A stretch of 64,000 nucleotides of DNA, from positions 78,513,441 to 78,577,440 of the forward strand of contig CM036753.1 of the NCBI GenBank assembly GCA_020796225.1. Direction: 5' to 3'. Position numbers and translations under genes: made by a program. The notes below the pieces were generated by a model, which was not told the DNA's origin, did not search any database, and saw only the letters and a list, made by a program, of their open reading frames with translations. How positions within the stretch are numbered: position 1 is the first letter of the stretch; every line of letters starts with the position of its first letter. This document shows positions 42,076 through 53,600 of this stretch, piece after piece. The stretch comes from Arion vulgaris. Taxonomy: Eukaryota > Mollusca > Gastropoda > Stylommatophora > Arionidae.

Positions 42076-43150
42076 CAGTGGCGTAGCTAAGGGGGAGGGG
42101 CGGACCGCCCGGGTGACAGCATATGGAGGGTGACACTATGTCCCTCCAACAAAATTTTCAGCCAGGCTAAGGTGCGAAAATAGTCTGAAAATAGAATTGT
42201 GATAAAACCCAACCAACACAGGAAATGTGACCGTTATGACGTCACATATTTCGAATTTGAATCTATAAACCGTCGAAAATATTGTCTGAGCGAGTACTGC
42301 TCTTTTGGTGAGTCATTTTTCTTATATTTTTATTATAATTTATTTCGAACAATGTTCGAAATAAATGACGACCATGGCTTTGTCGAAAGAACGTCGACGA
42401 CAGCATAATATCAACGGAAGCTGTCGAAAGACGACAGCTTCCATTGATATTATGCTGGGCATGTACAGTCCGCAAGATGCAAGGATGTACATTTGACAAA
42501 GCAGTTGTTTACCATTTACAAACTACAATGGACATTTATGAAATTTTCGTCAAATTTATAGGACTAACAAACAGAAAGTAAAATATAAATAAAAGAACTT
42601 TTTAAAAATCTCCTTTGACTAATGGACTAAAAAGCAGGTAACTTCTTGGAGCTTGTTGAATTGTTATCTCACTACGATGTAGCGTTAAGAGAACATCTTG
42701 TCAGACTCCAGGAAAGAACAGACAGATTATCGGATCTGGCTGTTCTGTCCATTGAACACGAGCTTACAAGACAAATAGATTTTGACTATGTCATTGACCT
42801 GTTTGCTACAATGAAAACAGGAAGACATTCCTTCTAGGACTATAGTGTCGAAGGACATTCTTTTGGTCTGTGCATTGCCGTGTTTTGCATTTAGATGTTC
42901 TGAAAGTGAACAGTTGCATTTACAAATCTTTGGATTTGAACTATTTGTTTTGTGGTATTGGATTCGGATTTTGTCTTGGATCATACATGTAAGCAGTAAC
43001 ATACCGGTCAGTAGAGTAAAGTAGAGCCTAGAGGTAGAGTATGTATGAAAATTTAGCTACACCTAACCATTCAGCATAGGGTCTTGTGGGGTCACTGGGG
43101 TGACATTTGAACGGACCGCCCGGGTGACGTTTACTCTAGTTACGCCACTG
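42076..43150 (+). mobile_element. hAT transposon deletion derivative (ZMYM1-like transposase remnant)
   Basis: Terminal inverted repeats cagtggcgtagcta and, from the right end, cagtggcgtaacta (13 of 14), with 8-bp duplication atccagac (42068-42075 and 43151-43158). Subterminal ggaccgcccgggtgac appears at both ends in the same orientation. A 63-codon remnant at 42646-42837 begins LELVELLSHYDVALREHL (N-terminal part of ZMYM1-like hAT transposases) and ends with a C-terminal hATC-like LSIEHELTRQIDFDYVIDLF, so the catalytic middle is deleted. Confidence 0.93.
42400..42456. repeat. Long hairpin inside the hAT element
   Basis: cagcataatatcaacggaag...cttccattgatattatgctg forms a stem of about 26 bp (one or two mismatches) around a short loop, at 42400-42456. 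Confidence 0.9.
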
Positions 43151-44066
43151 ATCCAGACAGAAGTGAAAGGAATATTCGACAAGGATGAGCAGAACAGCAT
43201 ACAACGCAAGACAGTCACTCTCAGTTTACTTGATGAAGAATACCCACATGACCTCTGGGTCCGGGTATACACGGATGGGTCAGCAGAAAATGCAGTGAAG
43301 AATGGAGGAGCAGGAGTGTACATAGAATACCCAAACAACGCTAGAGATGCGATTAAAGTGCCAACGGGAAAATTCTGTCACAACTATGATGCAGAAATTC
43401 AGGCAATCAAGGTGGCAACTGAAAAACTGTTGAATACCAGACCCGATCCTCAACCTGTTGTATTTTTGACTGATGCAAAATCAGCACTCCAAGCACTTCA
43501 GTCAAGAAAATTGCCAGGTCTACAGACCCTACTGTCTAAATTATCCAAGCATCGCAGGGTTGTCTTGCAGTGGATACCCTCTCACTGTGGAATACCAGGA
43601 AATGAAACAGCAGACCGATTGGCAAAGGGAAAATGCTGCAGGAGAGCAGCCGGATGTGCCAGTTACCTACCACCAAAAGAAAAGGATGATTAAATCAATG
43701 AGAAAGCCACAAATACCAACACAAGACGATTACTATAATATGAGCAGATTGGAACAAGTTGTGATTCTGCGCCTTAGAACAGGACACAATCGGCTCCGCA
43801 GCCACATGTATACAAAATTCAAGATTGGCAATTCAGCCATGTGTACATGTGGACAGGCAAACCAGACTGCAGAGCACATACTTCAAGACTGCCCCAAATA
43901 TGATACACTGAGGCAAACTCACTGGCCTAACGAAACAACACTCGACATAAAACTACACGGACCTCTGTGGGAGCTACAAAAGACAGTGAAGTTCATACAA
44001 GAGACAACATTGAATATATAGACATATTTCAAGCGAACGAAAGGAAGGAAGGATATTGTTGTCTTA

Positions 44067-44284
44067 ATCCCGCTCACTTATCCGCAACCTTTCCATCCGG
44101 TATGGCTTTCAGAATGAAAACTAAGCTTTGGGGAATTCTGACAAGCTGACGTCCAATCTGTGGTTCACACTGGATTAAACGAATGACCAGAGATAGCTGA
44201 AGACGTTTTTAGAAGAGCGGCATATCTCTTTACGTCGGTGCCATTCAATGTTTTTATATATTGGGGTAAAACCAGACTAATGAT
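44067..44284. other. Intergenic, no feature
   Basis: Right flank of the LINE; nothing recognised. Confidence 0.3.
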
Positions 44285-44585
44285 TATGGAGGTGCGGGCG
44301 CCATGTGGCAATTGCAATACTACTACTAATAGTAATAATAATAATAAGTAATAGTAATGAAATCATATTAATAGTAACATTAATACAAATAATAATAGAT
44401 GCAAACTCAATTTTGACAAGTTCATTTAAAAAAAAAAATATTGTGCTTACAACAAAACTGAATCATACTATTATTCAGAAACGCATTTACCTCTTGAAAT
44501 TTGATTAACATTATAGCCGAAGTAATAAAACAAGCGCCAAAGATGTATCACACGGGCACCATGGCGCACACAGGCACCGCGTTGA
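44285..44585 (+). mobile_element. Family J MITE-like repeat, short copy
   Basis: Opens tgcgggcgccatgtggcaat, AT-rich middle (taatagtaa, a poly(A) run), then tgattaacattatagccgaa, closes atcacacgggcaccatggcg followed by gaacagcgctgc. The ends are related as imperfect inverted repeats around GCGCCATG. Confidence 0.6.
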
Positions 44586-45064
44586 ACAGCGCTGCTTTAC
44601 GTATTCAAAATATTTCTTTTATCTCCTTTGATCTTCTTTAATAATTAGCTCTTTATTTCGAACTTTCTCAGAATGTCTTCATTTGTTTGTTTGTACGTAC
44701 ATGAAATAGGACAAATTCTTGTATACATTCACATCTCAAAGGCTGCAATTTTGTCTTGTAGTTGCTTGTTTACTTTACCTTTTCATAAAACGAAAACAGT
44801 TTCAATTTTAACGGTTAAACCTTCAGAAACTAGCCTTATGCAATATGATCTTAATACCAGCTTTATCGGTGTCACTTTAAAATTGGACACTTAGATCAAA
44901 TGAAAATAGAAAATTTATAATAGTGAAGAAATGCTTGCGGAAAATAGCGGGAGTAACAAGGAGAGATAATTTTTTTTTTTTTTTTAAATGAGACTATAAG
45001 AGACTTGGTAGAAACAGCAACAATGTTATTGCATATTAAACAATATCATAATCAAATAGCTTGT
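44586..45064. other. Intergenic, no feature
   Basis: AT-rich with a T run at 44970-44985. Confidence 0.3.
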
Positions 45065-45300
45065 CCTGAACAGAACGTTGCCACCCTAACAATCCCTCGG
45101 AATTTCTCTCTCTCATAGGTCGGATGTCTCGCCTCTTTATCCTTCATGCTCAAATCACATGTTACATATTGAACCCATTTTTCCGTGGTCTTCCTCCTCT
45201 CCTCCTTACAGGGATGCCTCCTTTCACATTGACCGTCTCCAACCCATCGTGTCTCTCTACATGTCTAAAACACTTAACACCTCATTTCCACATGTAACAG
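45065..45300 (-). mobile_element. LINE C-terminal fragment
   Basis: The minus strand reads CFRHVERHDGLETVNVKGGI, PVRRRGGRPRKNG and EKFRGIVRVATF with stops. GHVER...RRRGRPRK is the usual non-LTR RT C-terminus. Confidence 0.6.
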
Positions 45301-45304
45301 TTGC

Positions 45305-46870
45305 CATCCATCCCTGATTTGGTAAAGAAACAACAAACCGCTTAGTTCTGGCATGTTATACGATTACCACCCAACAGAACATCACAACGAGCCATACTAT
45401 TTAGATACAATTGATACAATGTCAAAGGCCGTCCACACAAACGATGTACATCCAGTGCCGGATTAGGCTAGCGCGGGCCCGTAGCAAATTTTAGCGCGGG
45501 GCCCTAGATTTTGTATGATAATAAAATAAAACACAACTTTTACAAACAAACTTGTCTCGATTTAATGTGAGCAAATTTAGAGATAATACTAGACAAATTA
45601 ATTTCTCTAAGTAAATTACATTCAATGTTCATTAAGGTGAGGTTATTTAGATAATCTTGTCCCATCATGTTCCTGGACTCACTTTTTATACGCTCGAATA
45701 CGCTTGTATATGTCGAAAAAGGACTTTCTCCGCTGCAGTTAGTAATCATTAAAAGCAAGTAAATTCGCAAGACAATTTCTACATTTGGGAAACGACTCTA
45801 ATGAATTTTCCATTATAAGTTTATAAAATTACAGTTCAAGAGCCTCATGCTTTTCGTTGCTAATAGCAGCAGCTACATTAATTTTAAGAAGTTCAGTGAA
45901 CTGCATAAGTTCGTCGCCTAGTCTTTCTTCCAAATCCTCTTGGTAAGAGCTGACAATATTTGGAGTTCTTTTCAATACCTCTTCTGCTGTAATAGATTTT
46001 AACCGCCGGAGTATTCCAAATACACCAGCCACTCTTTGGTACAGCCTAAATCAATAACTTTGCAAACAAAACAGAACAGTTGTCCTTTAGTATCTGTATA
46101 ACACAACCAATCTCTCACGTGAGTTTTGTTTATTGGTGTATGTGTGTATGTGAAAAACGACTTTCGACAAAATCGTGGATTGTTTTCTTTATCGTATGTT
46201 TGTTTTTTTAAGACATGAAGTCACTGTTCTATGTTGCACTTCGTTACTTTCTTTCACAGTCCAATAATCTCGATTGAAGTTGTTTGGCCATTCACCAATA
46301 TCGTTGGAGTACATTTTACTTTCGTTGTGTTTTAGGCCTGTAGAAGATGTTGCTTCATTGGAAGCATGTGCTGTGTTTTCTGCCTCTCTTTGGCTTGAAG
46401 ATGATATGGCTTAATTGAGAGGACTTTCTGTACATTCGATTTCAGTTTGTCTTGTGAAAAATGTGGCTAAATCGTGAAGAGTTACTGATCTTAATGGTAG
46501 TATTGGTAATGATGATGCTTCTATAGCACTTTCCTCATCTACTACACAGTGGGACACGTCTTCTGTATTTTCTGCTTCGATTTCTTTGGATTCGGCACCA
46601 TCACATACGACATTAAAAATTCAGACAGCGTGCGTGTTTTTGAAATAACATCTGGTTATTTTTCCATTTTCATCTCTGTCACATAGGCGCGGGGCCCCTA
46701 GAAGCGCGGGGCCCGTAGCATTTGCTACTTCTGCTACTAGGCTAATCCGGCACTGTGTACATCAGAGATATAAGTGGTGGTAGGAAACACAATGTACGAG
46801 GCGCACTCTGGGGCACCTGTCAGAACTTTAGGCATTCCCTGAACGGCAGAGCAGGAGTAGACGATAGATA
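45305..46870 (+). mobile_element. LINE family B fragment split by a hAT element
   Basis: Left part 45305-45452 (acatcacaacgagccatact, gatacaatgtcaaaggccgt) and right part 46764-46870 (agagatataagtgg, ggcacctgtcagaac). The two halves are contiguous in other family B copies. Confidence 0.65.
45453..46755 (-). mobile_element. hAT transposon remnant with hATC dimerisation domain
   Basis: Ends cagtgccggattaggctagc and, inverted, cagtgccggattagcctagt (18 of 20). Exact 8-bp duplication tgtacatc (45445-45452 and 46756-46763). Minus-strand coding remnants: 46032-45829 (GILRRLKSITAEEVLKRTPN) and 45770-45540 with SGESPFSTYTSVFERIKSES, MMGQDYLNNLTLMNIE, NLSSIISKFAHIKSR, the conserved hATC motif set. Subterminal gcgcggggcccgtagca marks both ends. 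N-terminal and catalytic parts are missing or decayed. Confidence 0.93.
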
Positions 46871-47264
46871 GAACATTCTGAAATATTACTGCTAACACCA
46901 ATACGTGTAATTATAACCATATATTGGTCGACTACTCATCACAATCACTTACTTCGTTTGCTCAAAGATATAATCTGAAGGTGTCAATGTTCTAACGACA
47001 CTAATCTTTCTAGGTGAAAAGCACTCGCATTGTTAGTGAGTAATGAGAAGATTTTGAGACAAGACTAATTTTTAATAAGGATTGACCTATTTTTGCCATC
47101 TTCTCTCCTCAGTAGAAGCTGGATTGATATAATGTTGACACAGAAAAAGTTGATACGAAAGAATTTGAACCTTTTATTTGAGTCAAGTGTCGTTGCGTTG
47201 TATATCTAGTTGTATGGAAGCTAGCAGGTAAATTCATCAGCTGAGATTTCAAGGTCACTTAGTA
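46871..47264. other. Intergenic, upstream of GALC
   Basis: No repeat recognised; distal 5' flank of GALC. Confidence 0.4.
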
Positions 47265-47472
47265 AATATATCACATGATTGGACATCACGTGATATTACG
47301 GTCACATGCTAAATTGTGTATTGTATTGACTAAGCTGCTTTATAAACGGCGACTCCAAGCAAGTTTGAATCACTAACTTGTCAATTGGTACAGAGTTGCA
47401 CGCAATCTCTTACCTTGATTTGTACGCATTAGATACTAAACCTAAACACCACTAAGACTGCAGAGACACGAG
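47265..47472 (+). promoter_or_regulatory. GALC promoter and 5' UTR with CLEAR-type E-boxes
   Basis: Three MiT/TFE-type E-boxes in 40 bp: tcacatga (47271-47278), the palindromic CLEAR core tcacgtga (47286-47293) and tcacatgc (47302-47309). An inverted CCAAT box attgg is at 47278-47282, and a TATA box tataaa at 47341-47346 in tttataaac. Transcription probably starts about 47370, leaving a 5' UTR of roughly 100 bases. TFEB/TFE3 sites are typical of lysosomal genes; factor use here is inferred. Confidence 0.65.
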
Positions 47473-47619
47473 ATGATGAAATCGTTGTTGTTAGTGGCAG
47501 TTCCTGCCATCTGCTGCTTGATGTTGACAACAGTCACTGCAGATAATAATATCGTGTTCGATGATACCACAGGTTTGGGTCGCACATTTGATGGCATTGG
47601 TGGCATCAGTGGAGGAGGG
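47473..47619 (+). CDS. GALC: GALC exon 1 (signal peptide and first beta strand)
   Basis: ATGATG start with G at -3. The signal peptide has a core [18 protein letters not shown] and a likely cut after VTA (residue 23). The mature part reads [20 protein letters not shown], then ISGGG, the conserved start of GALC. Phase 0; donor gtaataa is weak but in the conserved position. I chose the first of two tandem ATGs; starting at the second would lose one residue. Confidence 0.95.
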
Positions 47620-50600
47620 GTAATAACAATAAAAACAACTTACGTTGCTTATGTTTAATTCTACTGTGATACATTAGCAAGAGTAGAGTGTTTGAGCTTT
47701 AGTTGTGTAATTAATAATAATTTTTACCGTTCAATTGAATGGTTGTTAAAAAAATGTCATCCATCCATGGAGTGTATGATGTAGTATTTAAGTAATATAG
47801 TAAGTAATAAATCACTTATTTATAGTTATATTTTATGTCAGTATGAATGAATATTGTCAGCCTTGTATATCTGATATCCTACAAAATAGACTTAACATGA
47901 TTGTCTGGTTAGCATTTTCATTTATCTCAGTAAGTTTAATACATTTTTTTTATTTGAAGGATATCACAATTAATAATCACATGTGCCTGTGGTCATTTTA
48001 TTACATTTAAGTTACATATATCACAATAAATAATCTCATGTCATTTTATTACATTTACATATATTACAATAAATAATCACATGTGGTCATTTTATTACAT
48101 TTAGATATATCACAATAAATAATCACATGTGGTCATTTTATTACATTTACATACAAACACATTTTCATTGTTCACTGACAGTTTTATTATACTTTCATTT
48201 AAGAATAAATTCTCAATTTGTGTACTCAACTTTAGTATTGTATAATTTATTATAATTTATACCATAAATTGTGTTTATTTCAGGCCACCTCAAAACTACT
48301 TGTCAACTATCCAAAACTGTACAGAGATGAAATATTGGATTTTCTGTTTCTGGTGAGATATTTAAAATATTTTTATATAGTTAAACCAGTACTATAGTCC
48401 GTTCAACTTGCCCTGCTCACAGATACAAATGTATCTTTGTAACCATTTTATTAAATAACTTGAAAACTTGCATGCGAACTACACGTTCCCGATGCTACAA
48501 AATATTTGTTGCCATTCAAACAATCATACTATCTAGAAGTTTCCTTCTTTGTGCTATATATTTAACGCCTCCATTGGCATGGTTGAAGAACACTAATGTT
48601 TACAGTCATTTAATACATTGATGACAAAAATAGCAACATTCAAGACGAAATCCACGGTTTTTGGAACAGTTCTTTCATTTTCCATGCACGAATTCACTCG
48701 TTTTGACCATGGTGAATAAATGACGTTATTAGTAGGACATGGTCGGATAGTTAAAGGCATATTTCGAAATTAGTGTGAAGCTATTGGGTCATGTTATGGA
48801 CTTCTCAAAACAGACCTTGATTATTATTTCTAACGAGTTTGAAGTTACAATGTAAAAAGTGATTAATACTATACGCGCATTTTCACAAAGAGGCGCAAAT
48901 GGGTCATGTGTACCACAGTAGACAAGAACTAGAGAAAAGAGCTATTTTATTATAGTGATACCTCCCTACCACATATGTTAACACATGTACATTGTACCGA
49001 ACAAGTAGTGATTTGAAAAGAACGCTGCAAAGTAGCTCCACCATTGCCAGTCCCAAGCCTGGACGTGAAAGGGGAGTGGCATTATGACATAGAAGCTAAC
49101 TTTAACTGTAATATAAGTTATTTAAAAACACTAATACAACTATGACTACATTTCCTGTTTATTTCATGACTCTATTGTAAATATCAACATTGGCCAACAT
49201 GTATAAGCTGGGATGATATGCTTTTGCATGAGACTTGTCATCAAATATCATCCCTCTACATCTTCTGTATGCATATTTCTTTGCTTGATCTGCTGGAGGA
49301 CCAATCAACAGTGTACAAACTCTAGCACTGGCTGGAGCTCATAATCACTTCATTTAATTGTTGCAACTAAAATTGTTTTGTGTGCTTGCAGATAACATTA
49401 CATTTTTTTTCTTACTAGCCAAACTTTGGAGCTTCCCTTCAGATCTTGAAAGTTGAAATTGGTGGAGATATTCAGAGCACTGGTATGAGTTCTTTTGTAT
49501 ATCTCATCTTTAAAAATTTAGTTAAGAATCTTCTTTTTAAAATTGTTTTCTTAACATTGGTTGCTGTGCATTATAGTATTGAAAATAGGACTTTAATCCA
49601 CAAAATTATTATTACTCTTGGAAGAGAATGTAGAGATTGGGACAATATGAAAACTGAAATGCAAATGGAGCAATAAAGCAGCTGATAGAACATAATGAAA
49701 ATGATGATGTTGCATATACTGATGTGCATTATGCTGAGATGTCAAAGACGGTTTTCCTAGTTACTGTGAATGGTAGGGTTTTCCTAGTTACTGTGAATGG
49801 TAGGGTCGTTGATTTTCTAGGACCAGAAAGAAAGACCAGAATCCTAGATATATCCATTGAATCATGAATACAAGGGATTTTTCTAGAAAATTGGAAAGAG
49901 GCAGAAGTAGTAGCAATTAGTAGTAATAGTAATTGGGGAAAAAATGGAAACCAAAAACAAATAAATCACTGTCACATCCACATTTAGCATGTGTACCTTG
50001 CAATCCTAGACATTGAGACCGACAGCTGAGGTAACTCAGATAGTTCTTAAAACTATAACACTGGATTACCTCGACAAACAATATCCAATCTCACATTGGA
50101 TTCATCAATTCAAAGTTCAACAGGAAACAGTAAGAAAAAGAGGTGCTGGGCTACACATACAAATGTTAAATACCACCAAAATAGAGCCCATTTTTCCCTA
50201 GAGAACTCTCTACAAACTATAGAGTAGAAGTACATCCAATTCTAGAGGTCACAAACATAGGGAAGAAACAACGCCTTGAAAGATAAAATAGTCTTCCATT
50301 ACGACTGTATATCAGTTCTCCTGACTTTTAGAAAAGAACCTGAGGATCTCTTAACTGCTACAGAACACCTAAACCATCTATCCGCTAAACAACAAAGTAT
50401 CACTGCAATGGATCCAAGCACATCTCCGTGTTGTGGGAAATAAGGCAGCTGATAGACTGGCGAGTGCAGACACAAAAAATAATAGTTTTACAGAATCTCA
50501 CTGAGGAAGCAAAACATTATTAAAGGAAATATAAATGTGCATGTAGCCATAGAATAGGCAGCAATTACCCACAAAACACCATCCTAAAATTAGACATAAC

Positions 50601-53600
50601 CCAACAAACCACCATCTTTAGATTCTGCACAATGTAGACTAATAGTAGCCCATCTTCTCAAAACTTCTCGAACTGACCAATACTTTTTCTTCTTTGCTCC
50701 TTGTGGAGCATAGGGATTCAACAGCTCCACTTTTTCTTGTCTCTGGCTGTTTTTTAGGTCCTTCAGTTCTTCAATAAGTCTCCTTTTCCATTTCACTTCC
50801 AGGTTCCACTTCTTTTTCATTTTCCTTGCGGGTTCCACTTAGTGCTTGTGACACTCAGCTGTGTTGCTAGGCCTGACGCATCACCATTTTTTCCTCCTGA
50901 CCTAGGTCATCATGGGCCCTGCTCTAATCCACATGTCTGTATTTGCAACTCTGTCATTCCATCTTAGCCTGAGACTGCGTCAAAGATATCTGTTGACAAA
51001 GGTCAGAATCTTATTTGTATTCTTCTTCTTCCGTGTTCTCACTAGATTGGGATTTCGAATTCTCTAATAAAGGCAGCCGTCTGCCTCAGATTATCAGCCA
51101 CTTCATACAGTTTGTCTTGGACACTGGTGTAAGTGGGCCACCTCTTTTTCTCTAGTCTGCATACTGGGGAAGTTCTGTTGGATATGTTCTGTTGTCATAC
51201 TTGCCAAGCCACAGGGGCACAGGTCATGATGCCTATCTTGAATTTAGTGTACATGTGGTGTCTCATTCTGTTGTTGGCTGTCTGGTCCCTTCTGGACAGT
51301 TGGTAATATCCATCATTCTTGTTGTGTTTTGGGTGGTCTTTATCCCATTTTGCTTTGTAGTGCCTTTTGCGATGGTTTTTGCTTCTTCATAGCTAACCAG
51401 GTTGTCATCTTGGGGCATGCCTGCTCTCTCTTTAGCCAGTCTGTCAGCATCTGTATTCAACTTGGTGACTGTGTTTCTGAGTCATACAAGACAGATTTCG
51501 CATTTGAGCTGAATATCCTGAGCAACTCTGACATGAAATATGACATGTGATAAGTTGTGGTAGTCATCATTTTCTTACTTAAGATATAATGTATGAATTT
51601 TTTTCTTAATATTTCATGTACTAATTCTATCCAAATGTTGCATGCGTTCTTATTCATATAGATGGAACAGAAGCATCCCATATGCACAATAGTTGGGAAG
51701 AAAACTACGAGAGGGGATATGAATGGTGGTTAATGGTGGAAGCCAAAAAGGTAAGCCTTGATTTAAAGAGATTTATAATACTATTCCGTGATGCTGACCA
51801 CATCACCCATTGTGTGCCGACGGTCAATGAAAATACAGGCCTAACACTGTATTAACCTATATACCACAAGGTATGAAAGGGTGTCAGGTTGTAGTTAGTC
51901 CATCTCTTGCTGTTTCCTTCCCTTGTTTTTGTCTTCCTCTTGCTCATCATTTTTCTACTTTCACCTCTAATAAGGTTTTCAGTATAGGTAGGGTACTTTT
52001 ATTACTCAACCATAGCGATATCCTAATTGGAAATGTGCAACAATGAATTCGTGTTACTCAATATTTCCTGAAATATATTTCCGTACGATTTATACTGTGA
52101 TTCTCTTCATACAATAATTAAAATTTTAGTGCAGGGAAAATAAAAATATACATATTATTCAAAGTTAATTTTACTTTTAAGTATGTTTCTAACGCTAGAC
52201 TTATTTTATATTTATTAGCAATTGCTACTTGAATTGAAAGTTGGACTTAATTTACTAATGAAAACAATGCAACTTTCATGACAAGTATCTTAAAGTAGTT
52301 ATTGTTAAAATTTTGTAAATCCACTTATCAATACGGCAACATTAACTCATTCTGTTGAATGCCATTTGCCGTACACTGCGCCATTAGTTGCTTTCCTTAC
52401 AAGAAGTTTTTTAAGTTTTACTTCTACTATTTTACTTCTACTACTTTTTAACTTTGTTATTCTAATAGGTTGTCCAGTTTTCTTCAAATTAATATATTTT
52501 TTTTTCCGATCCAGAAGCACTTGAGCTTTTCAGCTCTTGCTCGGTGCCATGGACATCGTAACCCTTCGGTTCGGTGCCACGAACACCGTAAATCTGGGGA
52601 ATCTGAGGCTTTTCTGCCATCCGCAGAATTGAACCCGCACACACAGAGGGATAGTCACCCGTAGTCAATGCGCTACGAACACGCTGGGCAGACGGGTGTT
52701 ATTAATATATGATATATATGTTTATATATTGACGAGTAATTGTGATTTTTGATTTTTAAAATGGATTTTTCTGCCTCCTTTTAACTGTTAAAAAATGTAG
52801 TAAATAACTGCGCATGGAAAGAGTTAAAAGGATCAAGTTTATTGTAGATGATTTTTGTAATTCTTGTTGTTCAGAGAAGTGATGGTGTGATCAAGTGGAA
52901 GAATTGGACTGACCACCTTACCACCAATTTCTAAAACTTAGTACACGAAGAGCTCGTAACAATTCTCACCTTCACTGCTTTTGCATGCTGTGAAAATTAA
53001 CCTTTGACAGTACACAGTGTTTGTTTAGATATTTAGGTTTCTCTATTCTCTCATCTGGAAAAGGACTAAAGATATAGAAAGTAAGTTGAATGCATTTGAA
53101 AATAGATGTCTGCGAAAAAATGAATATAAAATGGAACAAATTCAGAAGTGATGAAATCAGAGACATGTCTTTCGCCCGAGTGGTTACCGGGACCCAAATT
53201 TTGGGTGTAAAAAATAGAACCACTGTTACCTGCCACGCATGTCGTAAGGCGACTAAGGAGGTTTGGCTGAAATCGGATGCACATGTCCTAAACGTGTAGA
53301 AGTCTATGCGTTTAGGGGCCTACCAAACCAATGTACAACGTATACATGTTCTTGGCAAAGATCAAACATATCACAAAGAGTGATTAAAATTGGTCGTAAG
53401 AACGAACGCAAAGAAGAAGAAGAAGAGACATGTCTGGTCAACCACTAGTGACAACTGTTATAAGAACGAGAAGATGGAGATATGTTGGGCACACCTTGAG
53501 GAGAAATGATCAATGAATATCAAAGCAGGCATTGAAGTGGGATGCAAAGGGTTCAAGAAAGAGAGGTCGACCTAAGGAGACCCTGAAACGAACTTTGCTG

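Larger units (their letters stand above)
42065..44052 (+). mobile_element. I-like LINE, RNase H and finger, with nested hAT; 14-bp TSD
   Basis: Flanked by atattgttgtctta (42051-42064 and 44053-44066). After 11 bp of LINE the hAT element intervenes (42076-43150). The LINE resumes: IQTEVKGIF, VRVYTDGSAENAVKNGGAGV, NYDAEIQAIKVATEKL, FLTDAKSALQALQS, LQWIPSHCGIPGNETADRLA, a +1 shift near 43630, then VILRLRTGHNRLRSHMYTKF, MCTCGQANQTAEHILQDCP and a stop near 44020. The tail is an AAGG repeat. Removing the hAT gives a contiguous 5'-truncated LINE of about 0.9 kb. Confidence 0.95.

Noticed and set aside
52345..52832. A piggyBac-like element bounded by ttaactc/gagttaa with SINE L inside
   Set aside because: Ends agree over only about seven bases; insufficient to call.
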